DNA from: Paragonimus skrjabini miyazakii
Lineage: Eukaryota > Platyhelminthes > Trematoda > Plagiorchiida > Troglotrematidae
Assembly (NCBI GenBank): GCA_014338405.1
Contig: JTDE01022086.1
Location: 8,990 to 72,989, forward strand
Direction of reading: 5' to 3'
DNA length: 64,000 nt
How positions within the stretch are numbered: position 1 is the first letter of the stretch; the number at the start of each line of letters is the position of its first letter. Below, piece by piece: positions 14,631 through 26,117 of the stretch. Under the pieces are notes generated by a model. The model was given only the letters and a program-made list of their open reading frames with translations. It was not told the DNA's origin and did no database searches. The position numbers and the translations under genes are program-made.

Positions 14631-16504
14631 ACTGTAGAACTTACAGAGCAGTTCCTTCTGTAAGGCCGAAGAACTGAAACTGTCACTCCATGAGGACCGC
14701 TCTCGTTATCTTCCGAAACGTTTGATGTAGCAACGTATGCGACTTTCTCAGATAACGATCACCTGTGTACAAATACAGTTTGGTCCATCCAAGTTGAATA
14801 TTGCAATAACTGCCTATTGCTTTGGCGATAGCTGTCAACAGAAATTTCACTTAATGATGTCGACAAGCAGCATGGCTACCACGTGTCTGCCAAACTTACA
14901 CCTATGGTAAGAAAGACAAGATACATTGACAAAAGAAAGCAGTAGGGTTATACTCTATACAAACGGTCAGGTACACCAAAAACAAGATGAAATTTCACTG
15001 ACCGGTTCGGCTGACTATTGATGATGTCTGCACTTCCTTAGACGAAATTTCACTGAACACAAGTATATACACAAGTGTACTGTTAACGAAGTCAGCTGTG
15101 AGCACTGCCATCCAGGTTAGAGATTATGTTGCCAACACCTTGCCAACGTGATCAGTACTACGGCGGTACTTTTTGCTTCCATCCAAGTACATTTTTGTCG
15201 ACCGCAGTCATGATATCGCTGGTTTAGGATTATTTCGGATGATACTGCGCACGCTTGACGTTGGTAATATCAGCCATAGATGTATTCTCTTCTCCGTTTA
15301 CACATCACCAAAACAATCCAAAACACAGAGGTACATTCCATCAAACCCTTACATATTTTACTTATTGGACCATGATACGATGCGTTGATAAGTAGACAGC
15401 TTTAATTATCAGTTCGCTGATTTTCCTTAAGTCACAATCTTTGCTGGGTTTCTGAAACATACAGTTAGCAAAAAAGACTTTTACTTACTTGCTGTATGCT
15501 TTGATCAACTGCAGAGGTTCAGTCACTCAACCCCGTACATAGTAAAGAACAACGTTTTTTGATTGCTGTGAACCTTGATGGTGTTGGTAACTCGGGTTGA
15601 TGATTGGGATATTCCGGTGTTCTCCAGGATTAGTATCTTGGTTGCAAACATTTCATTACTAAACGAAGTGAACTGACCAGTGAGTAGGGCTTTGAGATTG
15701 TAGGTTTAAGCTCGGACCTACGCACTCAAACTTCCGCTCACTGACGATGTCAACTCACTTGGTGACGAAACGTTTGTAGTTGGGTCCCTAACAACACGGC
15801 TAAACGTCAATAAGGCTTACGCATTCACTACTTTCCAGATGAGAAGTGTGCTAGGAATTCACCATATTATTTTCATCGTAAGATGTCTCGATATCACTCT
15901 TGCCTGTCTCATTGACAATTTAAGACGTTCCAAAAGGACGCTTTGGAGTTCAACGGCTTACGGGGTTGCATACTAATGTGCACGTGAGTAAGCTGAGTGA
16001 CCCAAGGGATGAGTAGCTCTCACGGATTGGTAGGACATGGACGCACCGCATACAGGGGTAAACGAGGCTAACTCGCATGTACCCATTTGCCAAGTCGATG
16101 GGGGCGCAAGCTTACTCCTAATCGGTGAGCACTGAGCGCGTGGGTATGTTCATACTACGTAGAACGCACACGGACACCTTTGTCAAACCTGTCATCTGTC
16201 TGTGTACAAGAACGATCCATACAGACTAGTACAGGCTTCGGTTGTCTTCAACTTTGTCCGAACGGCCGGATAAGTCGGGAAAAGCCTGTCTTCGTGCTAG
16301 TGTTCGGGATAAGCGGAGGACCATCGGAAATCTGTTCTGGCTTCCGGTGATTTAGACGTGACTCAGCTCTGTTTAGTTTAAGCGTTCCCGTATTGTTTCC
16401 TCTGTTATGTAAAGGTTTTTGTGAACCACGCTATATGCCCCATACATGTTGTTACTGTTTTAATTGAGTTTAAACTCCGTCCAAGAAACGAATAATTCTT
16501 TTTC
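14631..16504. other. Non-coding block, nothing recognised
   Basis: No gene, structured RNA or known repeat of the window was identified. Open frames are short and unrecognised. Confidence 0.4.
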
Positions 16505-16604
16505 NNNNNNNNNNNNNNNNNNNNNNNNNNNNNNNNNNNNNNNNNNNNNNNNNNNNNNNNNNNNNNNNNNNNNNNNNNNNNNNNNNNNNNNNNNNNNNNN
16601 NNNN
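16505..16604. other. Assembly gap (100 N)
   Basis: Exactly 100 unknown bases, the usual placeholder for a gap of unknown size. The translated frame crossing it has no meaning. Confidence 0.99.
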
Positions 16605-18243
16605 GTAAGATGAAGCCCATATCGTGGTCAACCCAACATATGATGCATTCTCTCACTTAGCTTGAATAAGGAGTTCGTTGCTGTTTGTCTCTCTTTGCCA
16701 AGCATCCACCTGATCAATAGTGAATGCCATTTGTTAATTAGGTCGACATTTTCTGTTTACTCCTACAACTAACTTTCATTCGTTCATTCCATTGTTCATC
16801 AAATGTGAACCAACTCAGTATTAATATGCCAGACGGAGAAAAACGATATATTTAGGACAAATTCACATTAACTAGGTGGTTCACTCTTTTCGTCAAGTGT
16901 AGTCAATAATGCGCTTCTTCTCGTTCCCGAGAAGTAAAGTTTAGGCCTTTTACATCATCACTTAGAAGACAGGCAACTTAATGTGCTCGAGTCTTAAAGG
17001 AGTAGTAATAGTAGTAATGACCCCCCCACTTTTGACTGTATACTTTGTTGCCTCTCAACTAGACAAGGCTAATTCGTTTATTGCAGGTGGACTGCAAGAG
17101 TATTCGGAAGCAGTACCAGTTGTGAAAAATATCCGTTTATATGAAGTAGTCATGATCATTAAAATAGCGATACAAAGTCTTTTATAAGTATGCTAATATG
17201 TGCTTTGCTATCATGGAAAGCATCTTCTGGAAATGATTACTTTCCACAAGAAACTGATACATTTTGAGCTAAATGAATAAAGATATCGTCAGAAAGTGTG
17301 TGATCTAATAAGATGCTTATTTCACTCAAGCAATAACTGCTTTTTGTTTTCCCTGATATTGATTGTTGCGAGTGAGTGTTGCGGTACTATGTAAGAAATG
17401 GTCAACAAAACTTGGATCGAGCAAGCAACCGGATTCTGAGTGTTGAGGTGATCAAACTCTTAGGATCAAAGCATATCATTCGTTAGCGTTCTACTCAGTC
17501 CGGAACTCACTTGTTCATTTTCACACTATTGGCTTCAAGTAGTAGTGGACCTGTATTCTAACTGAAAACAAACGTGATCACACACACACTACATGATTGA
17601 AGGTCGATCTTTGTGTGGTGAGTTTTAACGATCTTGATAAGACAGACAAACAACTGCATATAAATTTTACTCAAGGAGTTAAGCTAAAGTGTAATGGAAG
17701 CGGATGTTCTTGAAAGTAGTAGTTTTTCCCGTTGTCTCATGTCAGTTAAATCAAGTTATGTAAGTTTTGTCCCTCTCAGCCGGTGAGCAAGCCGAACTCT
17801 TCCAACTTGAGCTGAACTCCATAGATGTAAATATGATTGGTTAACATGAGGTTCGCCAAAGAGACCAGATGAGATTACATTTAAATGGTTGTTGGTAGTA
17901 CGTTGTTTTTTGGTTATTCGAACGATTTCCGGTCCCAAGATGATTCCATTTGTAACCTCAAGTCGGCTCTTTAGAAGGCTGTTCACTCAAGGTCTGCTAG
18001 AGGGTAGAGGTTTCACTCAGCACAGAGTGTTAGCTTTGAAAAATGCCTAAAGTGAGACAGCATTCACATTGAGAAGTTCTATGGATTGTTAATCTGTAAC
18101 TCGACGTGAAATTTACTGGTTTCTGTGATGCAAATTTATTTCACCGTGATGGGTTTTCTGATTTACCGTTTAAATATTATTAGATGCAATAAACGTTTCA
18201 ATTATACCCAATGTTCAAATTCAAACGACACTCAAATCGGATA
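16605..18243. other. Non-coding block, nothing recognised
   Basis: No supported gene. A segment after TTATTGCAG near 17086 stays open for about 33 codons but has no recognisable motif and no clear donor. Confidence 0.35.
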
Positions 18244-18253
18244 ATTACCATAC

Positions 18254-18768
18254 TGGAAAGTCTATGGGGATGCGACAGCTACGATCAATTGTGGGTTATG
18301 TTCAACTTGACATTAACCAAATCCCCGACTAGTCATCAGTAATCTAAAATATCGCCTAGCAGGTTTAGTGAGATCGGAGAGTTCGACCTGTCTAGGAAGT
18401 CCTAATCGCGGGGTTATTGATTGGAGTTAACAGGCAGTTATTGTGTCTCCTCTTGAAACGATTGGGCAATCTGATCATTACTCACAAGCGAAAATGGTTG
18501 AGCGTTCACATGATAATTCGGTCGTGCTCAGTGCAAGGTCAATGATGCAGTGGTCAACACGGTTGCCTCATGAAAGCGTGGTCGGGGTTCTAGTCCCAGC
18601 AGTGGCAAGAATATGCACTACTGACGAGCTCTAATGAGAGCGAAACTGGAGTATAGTGCTTGTTTTCGAAAGGGGCGGACTGAAAAGTCTATGGGAATGT
18701 GACAGCTGCGGTCAATTATGGGTGATGTTCAACCTGAAATGAACCAAATCTCTGACTAATTATCAGTT
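18254..18768 (+). repeat. Hammerhead element, 1.2-unit head-to-tail insertion (copy B)
   Basis: The insertion starts in the middle of the unit (TGGAAAGTCTATGGGG), runs through the tail to CATCAGTAATC, continues directly into the 5' part of a complete unit (tRNA-like head, hammerhead, tail) and ends at ATTATCAGT. The landmark TCTATGGG recurs 427 bases apart (18261 and 18688), which gives the repeat period. It is flanked by ATTACCATAC at 18244-18253 and ATTGCCATAC at 18769-18778, a 10-bp target-site duplication with one mismatch. The single insertion therefore carried more than one unit length. That is expected if the template was a tandem or circular RNA, as proposed for retrozymes. Pol III promoter boxes are discernible (ATGCAGTGG near 18544; GGTTCTAGTCC near 18587). 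Confidence 0.85.
18615..18659 (+). ncRNA. Hammerhead ribozyme, core intact, GUA cleavage triplet
   Basis: Stem I strands GCACTA (18615-18620) and TAGTGC (18654-18659) are perfectly complementary. CTGACGA is at 18621-18627, stem II is GCTCT/AGAGC around an AATG loop, and GAAA is at 18642-18645. Stem III is CTGGAG instead of the self-complementary CTCGAG. The cleavage triplet is GUA instead of GUC; both fit the NUH rule. Cleavage would fall after 18653. The core predicts possible activity, but the weakened stem III makes efficient cleavage doubtful. Confidence 0.8.
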
Positions 18769-18778
18769 ATTGCCATAC

Positions 18779-21674
18779 AGTTTGACAAACTTTTCGACTA
18801 ACTGATTTCGACGAGAATTGTTAAAAGAAGTGTTAAGACTCAACGGTAGTGCATGTCCCCGTTTGAACCAGCATTCGTCCTCCAATCCTCATGATTACGA
18901 TGGAAGCGTGTCAACCACCACTCAATTAGCCTCAAATGGGTGTGACCGAATAATCAATATATGAAAAGATCGGCTGCAATATCGTATTAATAGTGTTCAT
19001 CTCGCTCGATATTTCTGATGGGTCATGTTCCTCCAAATCAATAATACTTTGATCAGGACTTGTCAGCTAGAGTGATGCAACCGATTCTAATGAGCCAGTG
19101 TTTTCTTTGAATCGATCTGTTTGGGAAACGTTGAAGCATTGTGCGTTACGTTTGACCGAAAACATCGATCGCTTACTCAAAACGAACTTCAAGTAGTAGT
19201 CAAACAAAAATCAAGCCGCAAAATCAAACTGAATTTTTCGAGGTTATCTAACAAAAAACTGATTAAAAGATCATTAGACCTAGTCATTGGTGGAATATCT
19301 GTTCTGTGGAATGTACGTGGATGCGTGCATGACAGGCTGGCTTTTGATTGCTTAATAGCTGAGTATCTTCGATTCGTCCCTCTCTTTCAAGTAAACTTTT
19401 TTTTCTGTCTCTATGTCTTGTTAAACTTAATACAAACAATACTATTTTGTTCCTTATCTTTCGATACACAGAATAACTGTACTTAGAATTTTTCCTTTTA
19501 TGTCTGCCTACTGGATAAGCCCTGACATGGTGAACTGGCCAGCACGGTGCATTCGTTCTCTCAACTCCTGTAGGCTCCGTTTAACATGCCGTCAATCCCC
19601 TGAAAATCAAATTCATTATTCACCTTGAGTATGTAACACCTTATCTATTGGTATTGAAAGTAAACTGCGTCGTCCCTAGCATGGTTATCTGCTGTTTGTC
19701 TGTCACATCCATGAAAAACATAATTTTATTTGATTAATGTGACTGACGTTTTGACGGACTGACAGACTGTCTAACACATGGGCGGTCTGAATTTTGAGTC
19801 CAACTTTTTGATTTGCTGCATTCTATACACAGATCGTATCACGCGGTCTGGGTCACATCATGGCCTATCTGGTTCTTCAATCTCACGGATTTCAAAGAAA
19901 ATCGATCCCGAGCGTACCCTCGAGGTATTTAACAGACCAGTGCAATCCTAACATTCTGGCTGTTGATCATGAACCGAATTCGGTCAGTTCAGCGGTTTCT
20001 ATCACGTCTAATCGTACACTATGTGGTGAAGACAAGAATTGCGACGATTTTACTTGGTGAGTTACGGTATGTTTGTACACGTGTGCGTCTTTATCTTGTT
20101 TTAAGCAACACCCACATTAAGCTGATCAGCAGTTACTGTTACTAGCCAACACATTAGGGTCCGCCTCATTTATCAATTATACAAAAACAACTTTTAAATG
20201 TACCTTGTTTTTCCGTTTTTGATTTGTGACCCTGTGCAGTACATTTTCTAAACAACCTCGTTTAGAAATTATAATATTGATGTGTAGTGCAGAGCAAAAT
20301 GTTTCCATTCACATTGACAACACATTCTCTTATAGTTTAGGCTCGAATAGCTCGTTCATCTAAACAGGTGATGCTATCAATCGATCTTGTAATCGCTGAT
20401 CCGGTGGTAACTCACTTTAGCCTCAGAAGTTCAATGAGTGGACTGTGCTGGGTTCTGTTTTACGTTGATTTGGACAGTTGCTTATTATTTTATGCAGAAC
20501 CTTCGAACGTAAATCGTTTTCGTTTTCCGTAGAAGGCAATTATTCACAACCTTGAGTGTGTATGGCATACTAGAAAGTGGATACCTATCAGTTTCAGTAG
20601 TTTGCATGGACTATTCCCAAACTTCCTATCTATCTGCTGTAAACTGTGAACTATGAGTATATCACAGGATGGTTATGTTCGAAAAATGTACTGCACAATA
20701 ATCCAACATGCAGAAAAGACACGTGAACATATACCCATCGATTCAGTAAGACATGTTATTGACCATCGTAACGAAGTGACAATATGGCGCACCAACGCTG
20801 CAATGAAACCATAATAAACCATGTAGTAATTCACCATTTTTTGAATATTCATTGAAAAGTTTAAAAGTCTAAATCGTCAACAACTTGGATTTTAACCACT
20901 TTCCCATTATAATTTCGAGACAAACAGACTTTGGTAGAATGCTTATGAATATTGGTGAAGGGTATTCCAGAAACGGTGGATTTAACTACTGGCCGGCGCA
21001 AACAGAAACAACTTCGTTTATTTTCATTGATCGATTACCTAAAACGTTCAGCAACATACAGAGTTAGCGTTGAGCTAGAGCACAAAGAACGAACGAACAT
21101 TATATAGGTATATAGTACAGCGAGGAAAACATTTTGATTGCAGCAGCATTTCCAGTCAACAGAGCACCGATGTGCGAAGCTCAATTAACTCGGGAAATCG
21201 CCAAATGTTTTGGGGTCGCGATTGTACAGTAAGATCATAAGCGCTGTGACGGGATCGAATATCTGTCGAGCTGCGATTAAGTGTTATTTAATGGAAGATG
21301 AGTGACCTCTGCCCGAATGCTAAGATGCTGATCTGTGTTGAATTAATGCCTACAGTAACCATCTGGAGCTCTTCTTCTTTGACAGTTGGAATTTTTGGTT
21401 CATTTTCCTCTTGTGTATCATCTCAAATGCAGATGTTCTAGCAGAAGGTATGAGAAACAGTGTCGTGAGGGAGAACGACCATGACGCTGGTGAACAATGA
21501 TGCGGATAAAAAGTACCTAACCCACTTTCGTAGTTGAGTACTTGCGATTGGTTGCGGAGTTTGTTTATTGAACTGTGTCGTTAGTAGTATCGAATCCTAC
21601 TTAAAAAATGTGCATGAAAACTTTCTTACTTCTGACTGACTATAGTTAAAATTTGAACACTTGTTTCTTGCAAT
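18779..21674. other. Non-coding block, one unrecognised open frame
   Basis: The longest frame is 19121-19486 plus (121 codons, hydrophobic C-terminal third). It has no family I recognise and no clear splice sites. Nothing else is supportable. Confidence 0.35.
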
Positions 21675-21794
21675 GAATTTCAATAACTGATGAGTAGTCG
21701 GGGATTTGGTTAATTTTCAATTTGAACATCACCCACAATTGATCGCAGCTGTCGCATCCCCATAGACTTTCCAGTCGGCCCCTTTCAAAAAGAA

Positions 21795-21839
21795 GCACTA
21801 GACGCGAGTTTCGCTCTCATTAGAGCTCGTCAGTAGTGC
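21795..21839 (-). ncRNA. Hammerhead ribozyme core on the minus arm of the fold-back
   Basis: Read on the minus strand: GCACTA, CTGACGA, stem II GCTCT-AATG-AGAGC, GAAA, CTCGCG, TC, TAGTGC. All conserved core positions and the GUC triplet are present. The only change is in stem III (CTCGCG for CTCGAG), which reduces its self-pairing. A minus-strand transcript could cleave here in principle. Confidence 0.8.
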
Positions 21840-21989
21840 ATATCATCGCCACCGCCGGGACTTGAACCACGGACATGCTTTCACGAGACAACCGTGTTTA
21901 CCACTACGCCATTGACCTCATGTTAGGCACGACCGAATTATCATATGTGAACGCTCAACCACTTTCGCTTGTGACGGTGGCGATGATAT

Positions 21990-22034
21990 GCACTACTGAC
22001 GAGCTCTAATGAGAGCGAAACTCGAGTCTAGTGC
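21990..22034 (+). ncRNA. Hammerhead ribozyme, type I, fully intact consensus
   Basis: Stem I is GCACTA (21990-21995) paired with TAGTGC (22029-22034), six perfect pairs. CTGACGA is at 21996-22002. Stem II is GCTCT (22003-22007) and AGAGC (22012-22016) around AATG. GAAA is at 22017-22020. Stem III is the palindrome CTCGAG (22021-22026), and UC completes the GUC triplet, so cleavage falls between 22028 and 22029. The tiny self-complementary stem III resembles the CGCGCG stem III of the schistosome Sm-alpha hammerhead, where pairing of two molecules in a dimer helps activity. It self-cleaves RNA by attack of the 2'-OH. The order of core elements and all three stems support the call; activity is inferred. 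Confidence 0.93.
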
Positions 22035-22124
22035 TTCTTTTCGAAAGGGGTCGACTGGAAAGTCTATGGGGATGCGACAGCTGCGATCAATTGTGGGTGA
22101 TGTTCAACTTGAGAATTTCAATAA

Positions 22125-23046
22125 ATTTGGCCATTCTTCAAGGCAGTAGTAATTAGGCAGTCCTCTTCAAACTTCTTGTATTCGGTTGAGCCTATTTTCC
22201 TTGTTCCACTACAAGGCATTTGCGTTTAACCACGTTCGTAAAACATGGATGCAACTGAAGATACTTGTAAGTATTGTTCTCTCTGTGTAACTTTCCTATG
22301 AGTGGTTCGGCTAATTGTATCATCTAGTCACATATAAACTGAAATACCTAAGAAAAGCACTTAGTCATCTAACTCTCATTCATAGAGAACATATAACGAG
22401 TGGAATTAAACTGGTGTGGAAGGGTGAGAAAATGGTCACGGCCAGTATCTGTTAAAATATCGTCGACGCAACTTTTACAAAGCAAGGAACGGTCAATGCA
22501 ACATCTTTGATTTTTCCCATACAAGTATCAACCATCCTAATATTGTACTGAAACTTGCAACAGAGGTAAGCGGACTTTAGTTTCAAGTCGTTAATGCAGG
22601 CAATAACCCTACGCATATCAGCATTCAGCATGTTGACAGAAAGCCCGTATCTTCGACCACGAAATACTTAAGCGCAGCTGGACAGATTGTTGATCCCGTC
22701 GATTCGTTTGTGGTTTCAATGAGCGGCTGCTATTCAGGAGGTTTAGCGTCTTCCCAAACGATGTCACTTATGCGTCACACATCGGCAGTTTGTTGGCAGA
22801 ACATGCTGACGCGATTAAACTCCCCTTACAGTGAAAATGAAACTGTTTACTTCGCTCTACTATGAACCAGTGTGATATTCGTTCGTTCACTGTTCGTCGT
22901 TGTGCGCTACGTTTCTTTAACCGAAATGTTCATGTAATCAACGAATGCGGATAAATGAAATGCTCGCACCTCACAACGTGTTTTCTCACTGTCTCAATGA
23001 TTCGGATTATGGAAATTTAACACCTTCAACACTGCTTTTCTCATTA
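22125..23046. other. Non-coding block, nothing recognised
   Basis: No gene or repeat supported. Confidence 0.35.
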
Positions 23047-23264
23047 TCATTTGGTGCCGGAAGGTGTGGTTTCTCCAAAACACTGCTCAATGAACCAGGT
23101 TGCCAGATTTGAGCCATAGTTAAACCCCTTAGGAATTACTTGTTCCGCAGACTGGTTCCATTCAATGTGCTGTTCTAACAAAACTCTAAGCGACTCCATG
23201 ATATTGATCTTGTCAACATTGTGATGTAGAATTAGTGAATCACGTGTATTCTCTCCATTTTGAG
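23047..23264 (-). CDS. Hypothetical exon on the minus strand, family unknown
   Basis: On the minus strand a strong acceptor (TATTTTCTTCAG) is followed by an open frame of about 72 codons ending in TGA at 23047-23049. The peptide is mixed and protein-like, with HHNVDKINIMESLRVLLEQH and GSNLATWFIEQCFGE. I do not recognise the family. The first two bases would complete a codon from an upstream exon. It could be a terminal exon of a minus-strand gene, an exon with a donor before the stop (GTAATT occurs inside), a decayed element, or chance. No partner exon was found. Confidence 0.3.
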
Positions 23265-23985
23265 CTGAAGAAAATACCGAGCCAGCAAACTGACCTTGAC
23301 AAATTCAAATGAATTAACGGTGCAAATCGAGAGGTTGTCCTTTTTGGAGACGACGGTAGAATTTGTTGTAAACAACATAGGAAGTAAAAAAAGATTGACG
23401 ATACGTCTTGAACCAGGATGTAGAACCTGCAACTGGTTGAGTAGTATTCATAGACATTCAATGAAATGGACTCCGCAATTGAAACTACTCATTGACGTCT
23501 TATAAACACAAAGCGGCGATAAGTAGTTGAGGTTTGCCTATATTCACCCGCTTAGTTACAGGCAGTGTATTTGTAATGGGGGTAAAGAGAAAAGAGGCAC
23601 TATACTCGAACGAATTCCGTTTCATCTTCGTACAAGTAGTTACACATTGATCAGCTTTACATTTGCTTGGAGATTTCACTATCAAGTGAAACTTATTGTC
23701 CGTTTTTATTCTGGGTTCACTCTTATGTTAGAGTTCAGCATTGCTGAATTTTTGTGCCATGACCGGGATTTTTAAGCCCCGATTCACACTATTTTGAAAT
23801 GACCTACTTTTCCACCGATCAATCAACGACACATTATAGATGACTCGATTATTCCATTTGTAAGTTCGTCTACGTTTGTTTGTGAGATCGTCAGTGCTAT
23901 TGGAAACAGAAAAACCAGCCTTACTGTTTGCACCAATCAACCCAAACTTGAAGATTTCATTTAGCCTTCGACACATTCCTCACTT
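23265..23985. other. Non-coding block, nothing recognised
   Basis: Short overlapping frames only, with no motif. Confidence 0.35.
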
Positions 23986-24262
23986 ACAGATAAGTAGTGT
24001 GGAAAGTAGGTTGATGTAAACTTGACATCACACACAACTGATCGCAGCTGTCGTATTCCCATAGACTTTCCAGTCGGTCATGCTACAAAAAGAAGTATCA
24101 TACTCTTGTCTCGCTCTTGTTAGAGGTTGTCAATAGTCCACATCTTTGTTGGATTAGAAATCCAACCACGCTTTCATGAGACTACCACGTCAGTCAGTAC
24201 GCTACTGACTTTAAATAAGACTCATCCGAATTACCATTGCCTGTGAGTAGCCGGAACTTATG
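23986..24262 (-). repeat. Hammerhead element, minus strand, degraded (copy D)
   Basis: In minus orientation it runs from a shortened tRNA-like head to the complete tail (ACAGATAAGTAGT, equivalent to ACTGATGAGTAGT in other copies). The ribozyme region at about 24095-24140 reads TTGACAA for CUGACGA and GAGA for GAAA, so it is inactive. The interval between head and lead-in is deleted. No clear target-site duplication was seen. Confidence 0.75.
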
Positions 24263-24429
24263 ATTATCGCAGTTTCAACATGGCCTATTTTTAAACGTAC
24301 CTTTCGGATTCAACTGTCTGTCTTTCTCTATGTCTAACTGTACCACCGACATAGATGTAGAAAGTACTGCAGCAGTCTAGAAAAACTTGTGGATCTTGTA
24401 GAACGAAAACGAGAAATCGTTAGGCATAA

Positions 24430-25620
24430 ATGAAACAGACAGGATGATTTGCAATACGAGTGAACTAACTTCTACTGCTCCTCGCGTTTGGCGACGTTTT
24501 CAACTGAAGATTTCATTGTCGTTAGAACCCCAGTCAAGAAGCAGGCAAAGTCCCACTGGGGGAAACCACAGCGTCAACTTTCAGTTTCTGAAATCTACAC
24601 ATTCGCTGGGTTCCAGGCTACTTCTGACAGCCTAATCGTTTACCCGTAAACAGTGAACGAATTGGCCAGCGACAATATTTATAATGCGTGTCCAAGCTGT
24701 CGAAATCTTCCAGCCAAAATCTTTAGTTGTCGACGACCTTAGCGATCATTGATACAATGTTCCCAATACGTGTTGTTAATGTTTAGATTAGGCGAGCAGT
24801 AAAAAATGAGCGGCTTTTGACGAAGACCCTGGTTTCACAGTCGCACGGTAAGACTGCTGTAACAGTGGCATTTACTGTGGCGTTTATTTACAAGCTTTCA
24901 TTGATTATCTTAAAACATATGGACGCCACAGTTAACAAGCGCCATCCATGATCTAGCTATAAGGCTTATGATTTCATCAAGCAGTATATAACTCACGACG
25001 GGGCCCCAAAAGTATATGAACTTCCCGATCGCACTCATCTGCTTCTTATCAAGGATGGGAGCAGGCTCGGTCATGAAATCAGGTGTTTGGATGTAGCTTA
25101 TACCAAACCAACTAGCTAAGACCCTTATTCTTTCTAGAACGTTTCCTACTCTTTGTGAACCATCGTAAACTAAAGAGATGTCTTCTGCATACTCCGAATT
25201 TGGAAGTGTGGTGTCTGGGACACTTTCACGCAGTCATAATGAAAGTTTGTCACAGAGCAAACAAGAACCCTGTCGATTGCAAAGTTGGATAAACAAGGTT
25301 GACCGAGCAACCCTATCACATTTTACTTGTGGGGCTGTCAGTTAACTGTGAATAGACCATAACTCGATCGGAGATCTGATTATAAATTGTTTTCCGCTTG
25401 TTGCAGGACTCTTCGACTGCACCCCTGTTTACTAAGTCGTACATCTCTGTCAACTGAATCAAATCTCAGCCATCCATTCGAGTGACCTAATTTCAACACC
25501 TGCGGAGTTTGAAGATGTAATTACTGCGACCACCGTCAGGACGAAATACAATAGCTGTAGGTAACTTCGGCACGGTAGAGTTCGGGCTAATTTACCGATG
25601 GGTTGCACACTATTTCAGTG
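24430..25620 (-). pseudogene. Old LINE reverse transcriptase and C-terminal region, decayed
   Basis: Minus-strand reading yields LINE RT landmarks in order, with frameshifts and stops. Near 25560 is a segment like the family's GFRxGxG...IFxLR (FRPDGGRSNYIFKLRR). Near 25470 is FDSVDRDV. Around 25190 is SEYAEDISLVYDG, where the catalytic YADD has become YAED. A DEI/ARI-like segment follows near 24960. Near 24700 are YWEH and a weak version of the LRWLGHV motif (FRQLGHAL), and near 24520 a trace of the terminal GWGPRD motif. These match the order in the younger LINE at 27226-30231, so it is the same broad RTE-like clade, in opposite orientation and more diverged. It is probably the 3' half of the element whose endonuclease lies at 30795-31150. 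Confidence 0.75.
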
Positions 25621-26117
25621 AGCCATTTAGGTGACTGGGATGATGCTAGTGGAGCTGTAGCTATTCGGAATGGCTGTCCTGACTTCGGGTTTTACGGATG
25701 TGTTACAAGGTTCGGGTACTCTTCTGCTAATGGTGCGTAAGTGAGTTCGTCCTAAAGGACGGTTATGTGACTTTCGAGGAACTTGATGTCAAGTAGGAAT
25801 TCTGTTTCTACGGGGGGAAAAGTATCCAAATCAACGGGCTTAGTAGGTGCTCTAGAGTATAACCAATGACACAGGTGGCCAGTTGAACTGCTGTTGGAAG
25901 TACTCAAACCAGCTTCTTAGGTATGGTTGCAGTTTACTATCCATTGGTTTCTTAGATGTGCTAGCCTGAACTATACTGCTAACTTAGCCAGGCGGTCGGG
26001 CTTGTGTACTGGTTTGATCCGGCGGGCTATGCTGACTAGGACTCCGGTCCTTCCAGGTGCAGCCTTGTCAGACGGGCCAAGGGGGAGCGGTCAGATAAAA
26101 AGCAGTTACACTCATAG
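25621..26117. other. Junction between old LINE and younger LINE
   Basis: No motif is readable. The block is expected to hold the remainder of the old minus-strand LINE (the region between endonuclease and RT) and possibly the 5' end of the younger plus-strand LINE (GC-richer from about 25980). The exact border is not visible. Confidence 0.35.

Larger units (their letters stand above)
21687..22112. repeat. Palindromic (fold-back) hammerhead element with target-site duplication (copy C)
   Basis: From 21687 to 21974 the family is in minus orientation, from the tail (CTGATGAGTAGTCGGGG) up to CTTTCGCTTGTGA. At 21975 it switches abruptly to plus orientation (GTGGCGATGATATGCAC) and runs to GTTCAACTTGA at 22112. 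The two arms share the ribozyme and tail, so this is a hairpin of roughly 138-bp arms with a loop that holds the inverted tRNA-like head. The whole 426 bases are flanked by identical 12-bp copies of GAATTTCAATAA at 21675-21686 and 22113-22124. The fold-back therefore entered the genome as one insertion and is not two independent copies. Total length is close to one unit. Confidence 0.9.

Noticed and set aside
16405..16656. 83-codon minus frame crossing the first gap
   Set aside because: It is translated through 100 N, so the frame is meaningless.
21687..21710. CTGATGAG at the start of inverted tails as a second hammerhead core
   Set aside because: No GAAA follows a stem II hairpin, and the bases after it vary among copies. 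The real ribozyme is the CTGACGA motif in the unit body.
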